A DNA stretch of 64,000 nucleotides, from positions 23,188,001 to 23,252,000 of the forward strand of contig CM114274.1 in NCBI GenBank assembly GCA_050084515.1, written 5' to 3'. Origin of the DNA: Blasia pusilla (Eukaryota > Marchantiophyta > Marchantiopsida > Blasiales). A program made the translations under genes and the position numbers. The stretch's first letter is position 1; each line of letters begins with the position of its first letter. Under the pieces are notes generated by a model. The model searched no databases. It saw only the letters and a list, made by a program, of their open reading frames with translations, and had not been told where the DNA came from. Positions 36,571-49,242 of the stretch are shown here, piece by piece.

Positions 36571-38800
36571 TTGGTAGTTCCTCCCCAACTTTTGGAAGAA
36601 CTCTATTGTAGGATTGAAACTAGGTGGCCCTTTACCACCTCACTACCATTACTCTTGTCATCTCCATCTAGTCCTTGGGCTAATGGTATGGGCCTATTTT
36701 TTCTCACTACCCCATCATATGCCTCACAACCAATAGTGGATACATATCATGGAACCCCATACACACTCAAGCATTGATCTCTATGACGTGTGATTGAAAC
36801 TCACAATAATCATTCATCGGAGGTCCCTCCAAATGCCGGAACAAACCCTTCCATGCCATGAAAGGCTAGGGTTGAAAGGCAGAGGGGTTTGTATCTACTG
36901 GAAATCACATCACGTATCAAAATCTTGGAAGAATTTATAAAGATCAATGATGCCTATATATCACACCCAAGAAATGACACATGTCCTTATGGCTCATATC
37001 ATCTATCTCTCCGCATTTCTCATTACCTCAACTACGCTAATATATGTTAATCTCGTGACGACTTATCCGACCTCACATACACTCAATCTCTCGTATTTAT
37101 TTTAAGCCTCCCATACTAGCTTACCTAAGCTAACCAAAAACCTTGGGTCATACACAAGATCCCTACTCAGGAAACCGTCCTAGCCTATGCCCACGAATAC
37201 ACCACGTGCATAAGGACTCTACACTCTACACCCATCTAGCACAAGGTCTATGCGATGCCTTGCAACCTCAATGACATGAGACAAGTGCAAGAAAAGGACT
37301 TGAATGAGTAACCTAAACATGCATACTATCACTCTACTGCACGATCAACATTGACTACCCTCTATGTTGTGGCAACCTCTCTTGCACGACAATGTCCTTG
37401 AACAACACGTTGAACCTCTTTTCAACAACTGTAGACTATCTGTCAGCATCAACGCAGGTGTCTCTACCTCTAGCACTCCGTCAAAGCCCATTGGTACGGA
37501 TCGATCATCCATCTCCACACCGATTGACATAATACTAATGAGTTGGAACTTTGTCATCAACTCTTAGTGGCTAATCACATGATCCAAAACCATAACTCCT
37601 AAGTCACAAAAATACTCTCTAAAAAAATTAGCAAGTATTAGCCAGCGCTATGACCATGGTACCTACCACATATGTTCAATACTCATCCACATCAAGCTCT
37701 TGGTTGACTATGTAGCCTAGCTATTACCATATTACCATATTTGGCCCTACTTGGTTGACCAACTACCTCGCCAACTACCGTGTACTTATTTACCACAGTT
37801 GGCTCCAAGCGAATCATTTAGCTACGCCTCCAACACATGATGCACCTCCCTATGCAACTAAATCCAAGTGCTCTAACACACCATGCGTCCATCTCACACC
37901 TATGGCACACTCTACCATAGCAGCCCATGTGGCTCTCCTTATGTCCACTTCCCTATTGTCGTAGAAGCTTTTTCTTTGGATGATTATGTTTCTTGGGTAT
38001 CCAATAAATTAGACTAAAACCTATTTTGTTCATATCTTGTTGTTGTAGACTCACTATGTGCCCCTAAACCCCTTTTGTTCATCACAAACCTTCTCCTTCC
38101 TTGGTGTGCCGCCCTTTGTGGCTTTGTCCACCTTGTTATCCTCTATCCATGGGTAGCTCTGCCGTCAATATGGCCTCATCTTTGGCACTCCGACCTATGC
38201 GGGCAGTCCTTCCTTCCCTTCCTCACTCTTCTACATTTGTCCATGTCTCTCTTTTAGTTGCCTCATCTTTGTTTGCCCAGACCCACGGCTTTTGTTATAC
38301 CTAACTACATGATCACTATATATGTCTGTCAACAGACTACTTGCAAGCTCCGTCAACTCCAAATCTAAGTAAGAATGTCTCACACGTTGTGCAATAGACG
38401 ACACACAATTTGGAGTTGCGAGAAAAAATTTATGGTTAATCTTTGCAAAATTTCCATATCTTGGCGATTTTTAGGGTTAAATTGTTCAAACCCTAAACCA
38501 GCCGCCATGCTGGCAGCGGCCGTCGCCGTCATAGTAACCGTCAATGGTCTGCCGTCAACGATCAACCATCACCATCAATGGTCAACCGTCACCATCAACG
38601 GTCCATCATGCACCGTCCACCGCCGCCGCTGCCTAGCGCTCGGCTGTTGTCCACCCTTGGTTTCCATTACCGCCATTCTGGAGTGGAGGGTCTTCCACGA
38701 CGACCATTGTTTCTCTAACTTGCGCCGCCACCACGTACTTTGTTTTGGCCGCCACGGTCATCGCAGTTTCGTCATCAACCTGTGAAGGTAGGTGACCTTG
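36571..38800. other. A/C-rich sequence, probably upstream retroelement remnants; no gene recognised
   Basis: Base composition is strongly skewed (few G on the plus strand), like the minus-strand element next to it. An imperfect cluster of CCGTCAACGGTC-like phrases lies at about 38530-38620. I could not find the 5' LTR of copy B. Confidence 0.4.
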
Positions 38801-40187
38801 GGTTATGGTGTTTGATTTTTCATTTCATGCTGCTATGTTGTGATAAGTAGCCGCTCGATGACGATCGAGTACCGTGCCGTGATGCCCGTAGCCGCAACGC
38901 GCCGCCGATTTCCGCACCATGCCGCTTGTGGCTGCACCGTACTATCTTGATCGTAGAGCCGCTCCTTCACTAAGGAGGAGAGCGTGTGAATTTCTGATTG
39001 AGGAGGGTATGCCGCCAAGTGCCGCATCCCATTCTTGAGTGTTGTGTCGTTTATAGCCGTTCCGTGCCGCCAATGCCACACCAGACCGCTGGACCTGCAT
39101 CGCACATGGAGGAGGTTTGAGCAGCATCAGTACGAGAGGATTACGACTTGCTGATTGGAGGAGTTGTCTTCACGATCGAGTTGGGATCGAGATTTGCAGT
39201 TGCCAAGGAGCGACATCAACATTACTGTCAAGTTACCCATTCTGGTCTCTTATCCTACACATGTGAGGGATTTCCGAGTATTGGGAAGTTATTTGGGATA
39301 TTGGGTTTCGTACTGATGCTGAGATCATCGATGATGTATGGGTTTAGGGAACATAGACCTCTGTGGGATGTCCAGAGTTGAAGATGGTTTGTCGATGCGA
39401 CGATAGATCACTTGATTTTCCGGACCGCGCCGCTTATTGCCACACAGCACACATCTCAATGAGAGAGTGTAGATTGAGTGCCGCATGTTTAGTTTTAGTG
39501 ATTGAGGGATTACTTGTGAGATTGAGAGTGATCGTGCAAGAGGGGCACGAGGGCCATCACGGCGTTCTTTCAGGATGTTGAGAGGCGAGGTAGTGGACCT
39601 TCGAGTAGCTCTGGAGGGTTTACCCACAGTGGTGCGAGGTTTCGAGGGTCTCCACGTGAGAGACCACCTCGATCTCCTTCTGTATCATCTTCAGATGAGG
39701 GGGAGCGTGTAGAGGAGTGTGTTAGTGACCATACACATTGAGTGGTCCTACCAGTTGGGCCTACGGGATGGACGATCGGGATAGAGAACCGCGTAGGTTT
39801 TCGGGTGCTGTAGGTACTATAGAGCTACACGACTTCATTGCGGAGTTTAGGAGCTGGTGTGACTCAGAGCAGGCTAGGAACTCTAGAGAGTTCAACCATT
39901 TATAGCATTTAGAGGGGGCACCCATGGACAATAACCATGAGTTCTCCCACATATATGCCTAGGAGATTGAGGCATGGAGACTCTAATATGACCCACACTA
40001 TGTGTCATGGATGGAGCCGTTCCCAGATGAGGAGGAGTCAGGAGAGGTTACTTCCTTTTCCTCTAGTGATATTTTAGGAGGGGTCACTCGCACGTATTGG
40101 AGCAGTTTCACTGTCTAGTCGGGTTTGTCCCAAGTTCAACCTTGTGGTTGAGTTCTTCACTAAGTTGAGGGCGAGCTACCAGGGGAT

Positions 40188-41003
40188 ATGGCGGAGAAGT
40201 TGCAGAGCATCCAAGACTTCCAAAGGCGCCCGGGTGAGAGTTTGCGTGAGGTTAACACTCGCTTGCACCGGTTGATCAACGTCACTCAAGGGATGACAGA
40301 GGCTCAGGCTATCGAGTCATGGTACGCGATGCTAGACCAGACCCTATGGACACGGGTACGGGAAAGGGTGCTTCTTATGAACACCTCCCCTACATTGAGA
40401 GATGTTTTCAGGACCGCCAAGAATATCGAGCGCACCATGGCGAAGAAGAGCGTAGCCACCATGGGTTCTGGGCAAAAGCGGTCACGATTGCGTGCACCAC
40501 CAATGTAGCAACGTGGACTCCGAGATAGGTCGACTGTGGCACCACGAGCTTAGGGATGATACGAGGAGGCCATGCCACAAAGACTTGCTTCTTCATATGT
40601 GGCTGAGCAGCAATCGCCTACGATTACTTGTTGGTCATGTGATGGAGCCCATCATCAGCGCAATTACACTCGTCAGGGTCATAGACGTGTGCCTGAACAT
40701 GGAGGAGGAGATGGTGTTGCACCGAGAGGTTATCAGTGTGACTATTATCACAAGTATTGTCACACATGCGCAAGATGTTTCAATTTATCCCTTGAGTTGT
40801 GTCCGGACCAAGGGCCAGAGAGGGCCCTAGAGCGAGTAGCCGGTCTAGGTGGGCCTAGAGGTCGTGTACTAGATGGTCCTGTTAGGGGACAAGGAGCTCA
40901 AGTTTCCCGACAGGGTGGTGGAGCGGCGCGAGGAGGAGGTAGAGTCCCACCACCTAGACGCGTCAAGGGATATACCATGTGTGAGGCTGGGATGGCTCCT
41001 TAG
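40188..41003 (+). pseudogene. Gag and CCHC-like zinc knuckle of copy C
   Basis: A frame from ATG 40188 to 40508 encodes MAEKLQSIQDFQRRPGESLR and LIDQT-like helical gag text (FRTAKNIERTMAKKS), recognised as retrotransposon gag. After a frame change, 40572-41003 reads CWSCDGAHHQRNY, a CCHC knuckle whose last Cys is Tyr, then a second Cys/His cluster (CDYYHKYCHTCARC) and a Gly/Arg-rich tail. Stops and the frame change mark decay. The role would be nucleic-acid binding and particle formation. Confidence 0.7.
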
Positions 41004-41303
41004 ATACAGCAACTACAAGAGCATATTGCCGCTATGGCATTGAGGTTATCCGATGCCGGATCCGTGGCATCGACATCATATGGAGCAGCCAGAGATATGG
41101 AGGATCTTGGTTGGATGTACAGGGTTTCCTAGATGGAGGCCGCCGCGGTTGTGACGTGTGGAGCAGCCGTAGAGTTGGATCCACAACGAGGGAAAGCCAG
41201 AAAGAGACCAGGCTTCCTTAGTCTTTGACATTGTCTAAGGCAATCAGGTCCCCATCTATGGGTCATGATCAGAGTTCCCTACCAAGGGACATTTAATTGT
41301 TGG

Positions 41304-41988
41304 GGGCGCAGGACTTGGAGCGGGTAGGGACCATAGACTTGAACATTGCAGGTTAGTCATGTCAGGGCTAGTCGAGTGCTAGACGGGGTAGCGGATTAGG
41401 TGACTCTCGGTCCATGTTGTTTTGGGAGATGATGCGGATCTTGCGACACTTGCAGGAGCATCAGTCTCGTCCTCCAACTTACATTCTAGAGAATGTATCG
41501 ATTTTGGGCGATTTGAGGTCCCGTGTGGTGACAAGTGCACATCAAGTACGCGTATGGATCGACCTGGAAATTTTGTGGATGGGGCGAGCATGGGTTCACG
41601 AGCACATCGCCCGTGTCTTTGGTGGACCAACTTGGTACCATATGAGGTGTTGTGGAGGGCATATGCAAGAGTGGAGCGCCCCTTTGATTTTTTGGTGGAT
41701 TCTATATTGGATCCGGGCCATCCATCACAGGCAGTGAGGCTAGATGATCGACCGCCATCGACTGTGGTCAACAAGATTGGCATGCCACGGGCAGCCTTCC
41801 CCACATTGGTGAGTTTCCCTCCTTCCTATGCATTCGAGGAGGCCGGACCTCGCTTGGTTTGGGATGACCAGGAACAGAGGCTGGTAGAGCCCAACGCCGA
41901 TGAGCGAGAGCAAGCGATGGAATTCCCCATAGGATACAACCTCACCCGGATTTTTCTAGACTCTTGTAAATTGGGCGGTGGAAGATGA
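41304..41988 (+). pseudogene. C5-cytosine DNA methyltransferase domain, C-terminal two thirds (copy C)
   Basis: The frame from 41313 reads QDLERVGTIDLNIAG, a stop, then SCQG in place of PCQG, another stop, and MLFWEMMRILRHLQ. SRPPTYILENVSILGDLRSR (about 41474-41530) carries an intact ENV motif. After a frame change the 41422-41988 frame reads MGSRAHRPCLWWTNLV (motif VIII region), RAAFPTLVSFPPSYAFEEA (target-recognition region) and ADEREQAMEFPIGY (motif X region). It complements copy B: ENV is kept here, PCQ is kept there. It is inactive because of stops and the lost motif I. Confidence 0.78.
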
Positions 41989-43502
41989 TGAGTGGGGTGT
42001 AGTTTCTGACATAGTATTTTTAAATATGGTTAGCGTATCAAATGATTATGAGCGGCTTAGTGTAGAAGAATTCGGAGAATATTTTTTCGAAGGATCTCAT
42101 CTCAATGCAAGCATAAGATTACTGGTGTTCTTTGTTAAGATCGAAATACTCGAAATCTTTTAGTTGCTTGTCAAAGAGCCTCCAATCTCTGGTTTAGAAT
42201 AATTCATTATATAGTGAGATTTCCAATGACCGATCCAAAGAGACAAAAGATTCGGAGTAGAGGATGTCTCATGGTTGTTATAGCAGAATTTGTCAATGGT
42301 TTTCATGAGTCCACTCTGGACGAACAACTTATTGTTGTAAATAGAGTACTTGGCGGAAAATTTCTTCCCGCCTCCCTCAATGACACAAGAGATATGATCA
42401 ACAAGGAGTATAGGTTCTTTCGATCCTCGGAGAGAATGAGTTTTGAATGTGTAATCTCTTGGAGATTTTCTCCAGCTTGTCAAAGGTTGGAGCGCGAAAG
42501 AATGCCATTGTGATAAATCCAGGTTTTCGCGTATTGGCGGCTCTAGTGGTGAGTTTCTCATCCAAAACCTAAGTTTTGATAATGATTACATGCATTCTAC
42601 TTAAGTTCTTATTCAAAGATATGTACTAACTCCCCGAGTTGGTACCCTTACAGGTTTCGGGCATCCATTTCCAAGCATTCTGTCTGCAAGTGGATGGGGC
42701 AACATTGTTGGACTTCTGCCTGAAATTCGATCAATTCTTCAAGATCGATGCAAACCATAGTCTTCAAAGGACTACCGTGCGGTGAAGTCTTAACCAGACC
42801 GGAAGCTGGCACCTTCCGAAGGAAAAAAACAGGCGGATGCCTGGAATCGCAAAGGAGCAAAGGACCCGGACATGGAAGAGGAGTCAGAAAATGATGAAGA
42901 ATCACAAGTAAGCTCCGGGAGTTTGTTTCTCTTTGCACTACTATTCGATTCAAGCAGGCCCATTACTAATTTTTGTTGGTTTATGGCTCATGACGATGGA
43001 GTCACGGAGAGGGATAAGGACGAGGGATCAACTTCCCCGACTTTTGAAAGGGTGACATCGCTTAATGTGTTGAACCCTCAAATTTTGATAGGGGAGACTA
43101 GTGCTCTAGCTACTCCTAGTTCGGCAAGATATTCTGACAGAACTATCCCCACACCGTTGGGAGAAAATATGGTAAGTTCAATTTTAGAAGCTCGTTATGA
43201 AAAAACTTTAGGCTTTTGAGTGGTACGATGACTGTTATATATGGAATTCTAATCTAAGTATCCGTTTGCAAAGCAGTGATTTTCGATTGGCGGAAAATCA
43301 CTTGGACTATCGACGCTCACTCTTGAGGGAGAGAAGGATGACAAAGTGTTGGAGAGCAGATCCAAGCAGACTCCATCGTCGAAAACACCAACTACAGTGA
43401 GAAATTTATATGATCCTCTATGATCCTCCTAATGCAACTAAATCCTTCCTAGTATTAGTTTCAAATGAATTTTTTTGTTTTGATTACGTTGAGTGTCCAT
43501 AG

Positions 43503-43950
43503 GGAGAAAATGAGAGGGAGGGACTGCGTGGGACGAAAAATCAGATATCGATGTCATCGGACTTTCTTATCTAGGTGAGCAACCCAATTAATTTTTCCTA
43601 TTGTGATTTCAGTTTTCGAGCCTCTTCTTGCATTGATGTAGAACTAAAGTTCTCATTATGTTTAGCATTTTGCCACTACACAGAGAGAAGAGGAGAGCGA
43701 GTGATTGCTTGGGATGAATAATCATACTCCACCGTTATCCGAATCTCCTTCTCAGGTGAGCAACCCAATTAATTATTGATATTATGTTTTCAGTTTCCCA
43801 CCCTCCTCTTGCACTGATGTAGAACTTAAGTTCTCATTATGTCAAACATTTTGCCACTACATAGGGAGAAAAGGAGAGCGAGGGGTTGCTTCAGACGGAA
43901 AAGCAAACTCCACAGGGAGAAAAGGGGATTGAGGGACTCGAGGGTACAAA
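43503..43950 (+). repeat. 181-bp tandem exon/intron duplication, about 2.5 copies
   Basis: Units start at 43503, 43684 and 43865, a constant 181-bp spacing. Each begins after an AG acceptor with GGAGAAAA(N)GAGAG, runs about 72 bp and, in the first two, ends at a donor followed by GTGAGCAACCCAATTAATT. The introns share ATGTAGAACT(A/T)AAGTTCTCATT. The third copy has lost its donor GT. So exon plus intron was duplicated as a block. Confidence 0.8.
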
Positions 43951-45980
43951 AAAGCTCACTGCAACCTTATCGGCTTCTCCGAATCAGTTGAGTAACTAAA
44001 GTAATGATTCCTAACTCATCTTAGGTTCTCATTGTATTCAGTGTCTCCACACTTTGAATTCAGAAAAGAAGACCTCATATTATGGTTTTATGCAAGAGTC
44101 ACTCAATGGAACGCGTAGTATGTCGATGTTTGAGTGTTCAGCGGTTGGTGACTCGCAACTTAGAAAACTAGTAAATACTATCCTCATGAATGACTTAGCC
44201 ACTGCACTCAAAATATCGGATTCTCACAACTCTGGATGCAATTTAACAATCAAATGTGTAAATACACAAAAAATGATACGTCTCAAGTTCCACCTTGAGC
44301 TCCAGTGTCTAAAAAGCCTCCGGCTTTGGCAAAAAGTACATCACCAAAGAAAGATGCTAGGCCACAAAATGAAGGGAGAACAAACACTGACATCTTCTGA
44401 GATACATAAAGCCATATGCCGAAGGCTTCTCTGGGAAATGTGGACCGAGAAAAAAGCACTAAACGGATCCCACGTAGAACAATATCAATGACAATTGGAG
44501 ACTCTAGAGGTTCGAGCACTTTCCCAAAAATTTTAGCCGTGAAACCTTCAAATAAAAAGAAGCATATTATCCCATCCCCAGCATATGGAACATCTCTAGA
44601 TAATACTGGCCCAAGGACCAACATCAACCGTGGAATCTCTTCTTTGGTAGGACTCAATCGGAGTCATCTTTACTATCAGGGGTTTCACACACACTTTGAT
44701 CATGCCGAAAGAGAGTTGAGATTACTAGGGGGTGGTGGTTCCATAAAGTCAAGCATAGAGGATAAAACCTCCTTGGAAACCATTAGGGAAATGAGTGCAG
44801 AAATTAGATATTTGGATTTTAGCACTTCAAGGAGTTTGAGGTGACAGTCATTTTCATTCATATCTTAATCAGAACTTCAGTTCCCATTCATTCCCCTGTG
44901 ACTACCTTCTATCAATTGTATTATGAAGTGTGAGGGTTTTGCCCTTGCATCCCTTCTGCACACGAGAGGTGTAGTAGTTAATATAATGTTACTAGTCCAA
45001 GAGTTGAAATGGAAGGACTTTTATTTTCATGTTGTGTTTCATTTTCTCCTACAACCTTGTATTGCCTTTGTATTTCTATATCATTGAATTCTGATGAAAG
45101 AAATGTGTGATGTAGACTTGGTCCAAACCTGGTAAAATCATGCTGCTTTTTGAATCGTACGAGGTCCTGCTTTTCTGCCCTGCTTATCGGAACACTAGAA
45201 AATTGAAAAGTATTAGCATTAGACTAGGGTGTGGAGATTTTCTCCACGCAATTAGTGAATACTTTGCTTTGGGCATGTGGACATGTAAGAATGACGATAG
45301 TCTGGCCAGAATGGAGGTTGTAATTTCGGAGCACTTACTAGAGAGGAATCATCCCCCGGTTGTGTTCACTTTGGCTCGTGCAAATAACAATCCGCCTGGA
45401 GGTTGAACAACTCCATTCAAACTACTGAATTGTTTTGACGAGGCAACAAGACGTTGGCAAGATTTGGACAACCAACAACATTTTTTCTTTTTTTACGTGG
45501 TTGGAAATGAGAACCACCACGATAGTGAAAAGCATTTTGTGAAGGTGACGAAATAGAAGGCATCATCGTCAAAAGATAGTTTTCTCATGATAGTGTTAAC
45601 ACACAATGTCAAGCTGCTGCGGTTCAGCATATCCAATGGCCACTTCCAGACTCCGTGGGAGTTCATCGGACATTGCGATTTTCCCTCTTACTATAGGAAG
45701 GTAATGTGAATTTCTACCCATTGTGAACTAGTCTTAACCAATCTTACACCTGTAAATTTGGGATTGTTCCTAATAGTGAAATGTTTCGCGTAGCCTAGTG
45801 AGTACCTACGCTACTATAAACCAAAGGAGCCTATTGGCAGTCAAAATTTTGGACACCGATCTTCACGCAGAAAGGTAAGCACTTGCATTGTGAGAACTCA
45901 ATGAATGAATATTGCCTAATGGAACTATAGTTCTAGTTCCCTCTTTGAGAAGCTAATACCTTGCCTTGGTTGGTGGATAG

Positions 45981-47419
45981 GTGAAATCCCTTAGGCCTCT
46001 TCTTATCCTCAAAATAGACAAAATTATTTTCCGAATTATGGATAGGGTTAGCAAACCGTATCCCCTCGGTCTTAGGGGAAACAATGCCTTCATGTCAAGA
46101 GATGGATGGGTTTTGTTTGTCCTCCTCTACGTCAAAATACTATCTGACATGATAGAGAGAGAATGTGATTATGGGTTTTGGACCACAATGAATAGGGAAG
46201 ATGCACTTAAAATGCTTGAGAGGCTTGCAGATTCCTACTATTTGTCTGAATCCTTCGTCAAGAAGGCCAAATTTTTTTGGTTTTTGCGAGACTGCTTTGT
46301 TCAAAAGGGGACAACGGATCTCTCAAAATATGTGAAAGATTTGTGGTTCTTTTACGCTCTTAGAGAGTTTAGAAACTTCTCATGCCCAAAGAATATACTT
46401 ATGGTGGACTTTGGGATCGATTCCCTCCTTTTGAACGATCCAAATAGCGTTATAGCCCTTCCAAAATTTAATATACTTCCAAGCCCTAGAGACAAAAATC
46501 ATCGCAAGGCCGGAACTATTCTCTCTTACCTTCTGATAATGAAAGAGAGTTTCCTAGATGGGATGAGTCTTAGTCATTTTATTAGTACTAGGCAAATTGG
46601 TATTCCAAAGCCATATTCTACTGGCACTAATGCTAAATGTCTTCTCCATGCAATCCAGGAAAAGCTTAAGGCCTCGGTCTTATTCCAAAATATACCTGGA
46701 TAGTTGACTCGGTCAGTATCCAAGGAATGTCCAAGAGTGGGGATAACCGCAGAAGTCATCTTCAACAACGTGGATCCGAATTCAGTGGAGGCTTCGAGGC
46801 CAACATGCAATATCAATGCCTTTCTTACTGCCATGTGGTGTTTGGAGTATCCGACAGAGAAACAACTCCCAGTTGGAGTTCTCGACAACATCGTGAAGTT
46901 GGGGGCTTGCTTGTATGCAAAGTGGGAGAATCAGTCTGGTTTCAAGGCCTTTGTTGATAAAAGAGGCTTCTTAGACCTAGAGTCCGTAGTAGGGTGGAGT
47001 TAGAAGGGTGGACCGTCATTCGGTGTCTATATCGACACCAACATGAGCTTTGTGGGTTATGTCTCCCTTCCTTATATTTATGAAGTTTTCCCTTATGGTG
47101 CCATGCCAGATGAGAGCATGGAAACTATGGGGAATGAAGTGGTCCAGTACGAGGGAACCGACAAGGTGTTTATCGTCACCCTCCGTGAGCATCACTTTGT
47201 GCTAAGGGTTGCAACCAAGTCAATCACCATTGTAGATAGTCTTGATTCCCGTCTGGACCGGGAATGTGAGAAGGCATACCAAATCTTCTTCAACTCCAAG
47301 GCGTCTGTTGTGGTGATTAACGTATTCGACTATTCCACCAAAGGGAAGGATCTCCAACAACCATTGGAACAGTGCTTGCTAGTGACCGAGCAAGAAATTG
47401 CCCTTTTTTCCTTGAAGTA
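45981..47419 (+). pseudogene. C-terminal part of the unknown gene; possible cysteine-peptidase-like fold
   Basis: Three nearly contiguous frames (45981-46703, 46704-47003, 47043-47420), broken by two stops, encode about 460 residues. The first part is helical. The second has RPTCNINAFLTAMWCLEYPT, a Cys at a helix start. The third has VFIVTLREHHFVLRV and ITIVDSLDSRLD. A Cys, then a His before a beta strand, then an Asp in DSLDS is the order of papain-like peptidases such as Ulp1/C48 or MINDY. This is a weak resemblance, and the fold assignment is inference. Confidence 0.4.
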
Positions 47420-47710
47420 ATATTTTTTCAGCCACACAATTGCAAAGGCTAAGGAGTGGGATGTGGACTTGCGCAGTTTGGATGAGGAGTATCACAAGAA
47501 GAACTACGAAAAGTTCAAAGCTATCTATCAGACCCTAAAGCAAGCTCTCCAAATTGATTTCAAAACGATTGTTCTCATTCCGAGGGAGGGAAGGTTTAGT
47601 TGGAGTGACTTCGCCGATGGACTCAATAAGTTTATTCGTTAGGTTCAGGAGGAGATTATCGACCTTGCCACGAATGAAAACCTCTTGCGATTGAGCAGGA
47701 AGATACCTCA

Positions 47711-48194
47711 CCGAGGGTAATAGGTAGCTGAAATGATACAATATTTTGATGCCATTCAGTAATTTGTAAATTGAATGTGAAATATAGCATATTGAAGCGG
47801 ATGGATTAAACAAGTATGTTGCCTAGGTTTGAGCCGTTCGATGTCACAGGTATAGCAACGGATGAGATTCTCCTCCAATTGGAAATGTATTGTGTACAAT
47901 TATAAATTCTCTGGTACTAGATATTTGTAGTCATGTACAGCGGGAATTGTAACATATTGCAAAGAATGGAAGCTAAGATTGCAAGAACTGTAACATATTG
48001 CAGAAAGTGGAAGTTAAAGATTGTGAAGCCAAGTGATTTTCGGGGATTTTTTTAATCATCCCAAATTGGAACTTGAGTTCCAAATCTGATATATTCAATG
48101 AGCATATTTACTGTCATCTAATGATCATATGATGGACTTGTTATGTGACATGTGTGTACAGTTTCTTCATGTAGAGCTTGCATCCTCAACGTTG
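47711..48194. other. AT-rich sequence, no gene recognised
   Basis: A GGAAGYTAARATTG phrase is repeated near 47966 and 48007. Nothing else is seen. Confidence 0.4.
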
Positions 48195-48779
48195 CCATTT
48201 TTTGGATCAATTGGAACCGTAGTTCCAATCAGCCTGCTCATAAGATCCCTACGTCGGAAACAAATGTAGAATTGGAACTTTGGTTCTGATTGTGTCCCAA
48301 ATTGCCGCGCCCGCTGAACGTCATTTGGAGCCATATTTAGTCTAAATCCAATTCCGACCGTAGAAGGAGTCTATTAAAGGGAATTCCCCATCCTCGATTG
48401 GAACTATAGTTCTGAATGGCCTGCTCCTAACATTCATATGTCTGAAATAAATATAGAATCAAAACCTAAGTTGTGATTGTGTCCCAAACTACCGCGCTCG
48501 CTGAACGTCATTTGGAGCCATACTTAGTCTAAGTCCAATTCTGCCCAAGAAGGCATCTATTAAAGGGAATTCCCCATCCTCGATTGGAATTTTAGTTTTG
48601 AATGGCTTGCTCCTGACATTTGTACGTCTGAGACAAATGTAGAGTCGAAACCTAAGTTCTGATTGTATCCCAAATTATCGCGCCCGGTGAACGTCATTTG
48701 GAGCCATACTTGGTTGAAGTATTTTAAGATCCAATTCCGGCTGCAAGTAAAGGGAAATCCCCATCCTCCATTGGTACAT
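48195..48779. repeat. Tandem array with 186-187 bp period, left part
   Basis: The phrase TCATTTGGAGCCATA starts at 48321, 48508 and 48694 (spacing 187 and 186). Each unit also contains TTGGAACTATAGTTCTGAATG-like and GGGAATTCCCCATCCTC phrases. The array stops inside a unit at 48779 (CCTCCATTGG), where the LINE begins, and resumes at 53698. Confidence 0.85.
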
Positions 48780-48885
48780 GGTAAATGGTAAATAGATCAA
48801 GCCCATAGGACCCAAAGGATCAAAAGGCTAAAAAACACTTTACAAGTAATACACTGACTCGGAAAAAGACCCTAAAGGCCTTCTC

Positions 48886-49242
48886 CTAGCTAATGCCTAG
48901 AGCTTTTGAGCAATGAATAATGATATCTCTAATATAACAACCTAAATCATAAGGCACTAGCTGTAGTAAAGAATAGAAATTCTCCACATCTATTTTATGA
49001 GCTAGTCCAATCTCTTCATACCTTGGATATATAACAAACACATGCTCTTTATCCTCAATACTTTCTCTCTTACATAACCTAGAAATTTGATCTTTTCTAT
49101 CAATGTTCAGCCAACGTCCTTCCTCAATTCCTAGTCCACAAGATCCAATTCTATGTTGTGCGATAATATGACGTAAGAACGTGGAGATCCCCGTAAGTAT
49201 ACCGGTATCCTTGTTCATAATATACAAGCATAGGATTAACAT
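48886..49242 (-). pseudogene. LINE ORF2 C-terminal domain
   Basis: The frame reads RIGSCGLGIEEGRWLNIDRK, QISRLCKRESIEDKEHVFVI and YPRYEEI. This matches the conserved LINE C-terminal region (a Gly/Arg-Trp block, Cys, then an EDExH block ending in a Tyr-rich strand), which helps RNA binding. The second half of the usual Cys pattern is changed (CP to YP). Confidence 0.7.

Larger units (their letters stand above)
39600..41988 (+). mobile_element. Gypsy-like element copy C: gag with zinc knuckle and C5-methyltransferase, internally deleted
   Basis: The left part reads RGSPRERPPRSPSVSSSDEG (about 39620-39700) and DPHYVSWMEPFPDEEE (about 39990-40040), followed by the gag core, a zinc knuckle, a basic Gly/Arg-rich tail and then directly the second half of the methyltransferase. 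Protease and motif I are deleted between about 41200 and 41300, and no reverse transcriptase follows. The right limit (41988) is where unrelated coding-like sequence begins. Confidence 0.7.
41989..47710 (+). pseudogene. Decayed multi-exon coding region of unrecognised family
   Basis: Plus-strand segments with coding character occur at 42214-42513 (TDPKRQKIRSRGCLMVVIAE; SLNDTRDMINKEYRFFRSSE), about 42655-42750 (HPFPSILSASGWGNIVGLLP), 44416-44844, 45140-45406, 45420-45700 (a long frame with a single TAG), and 45981-47419. Several end at good donors (for example SYYRK before GTAATG at about 45702), so the ancestor had many introns. I do not recognise the family. The long C-terminal part resembles a papain-like-fold peptidase in three places only (next entry). 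Repeated stops and frame changes argue for a pseudogene or decayed mobile element. Confidence 0.5.
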
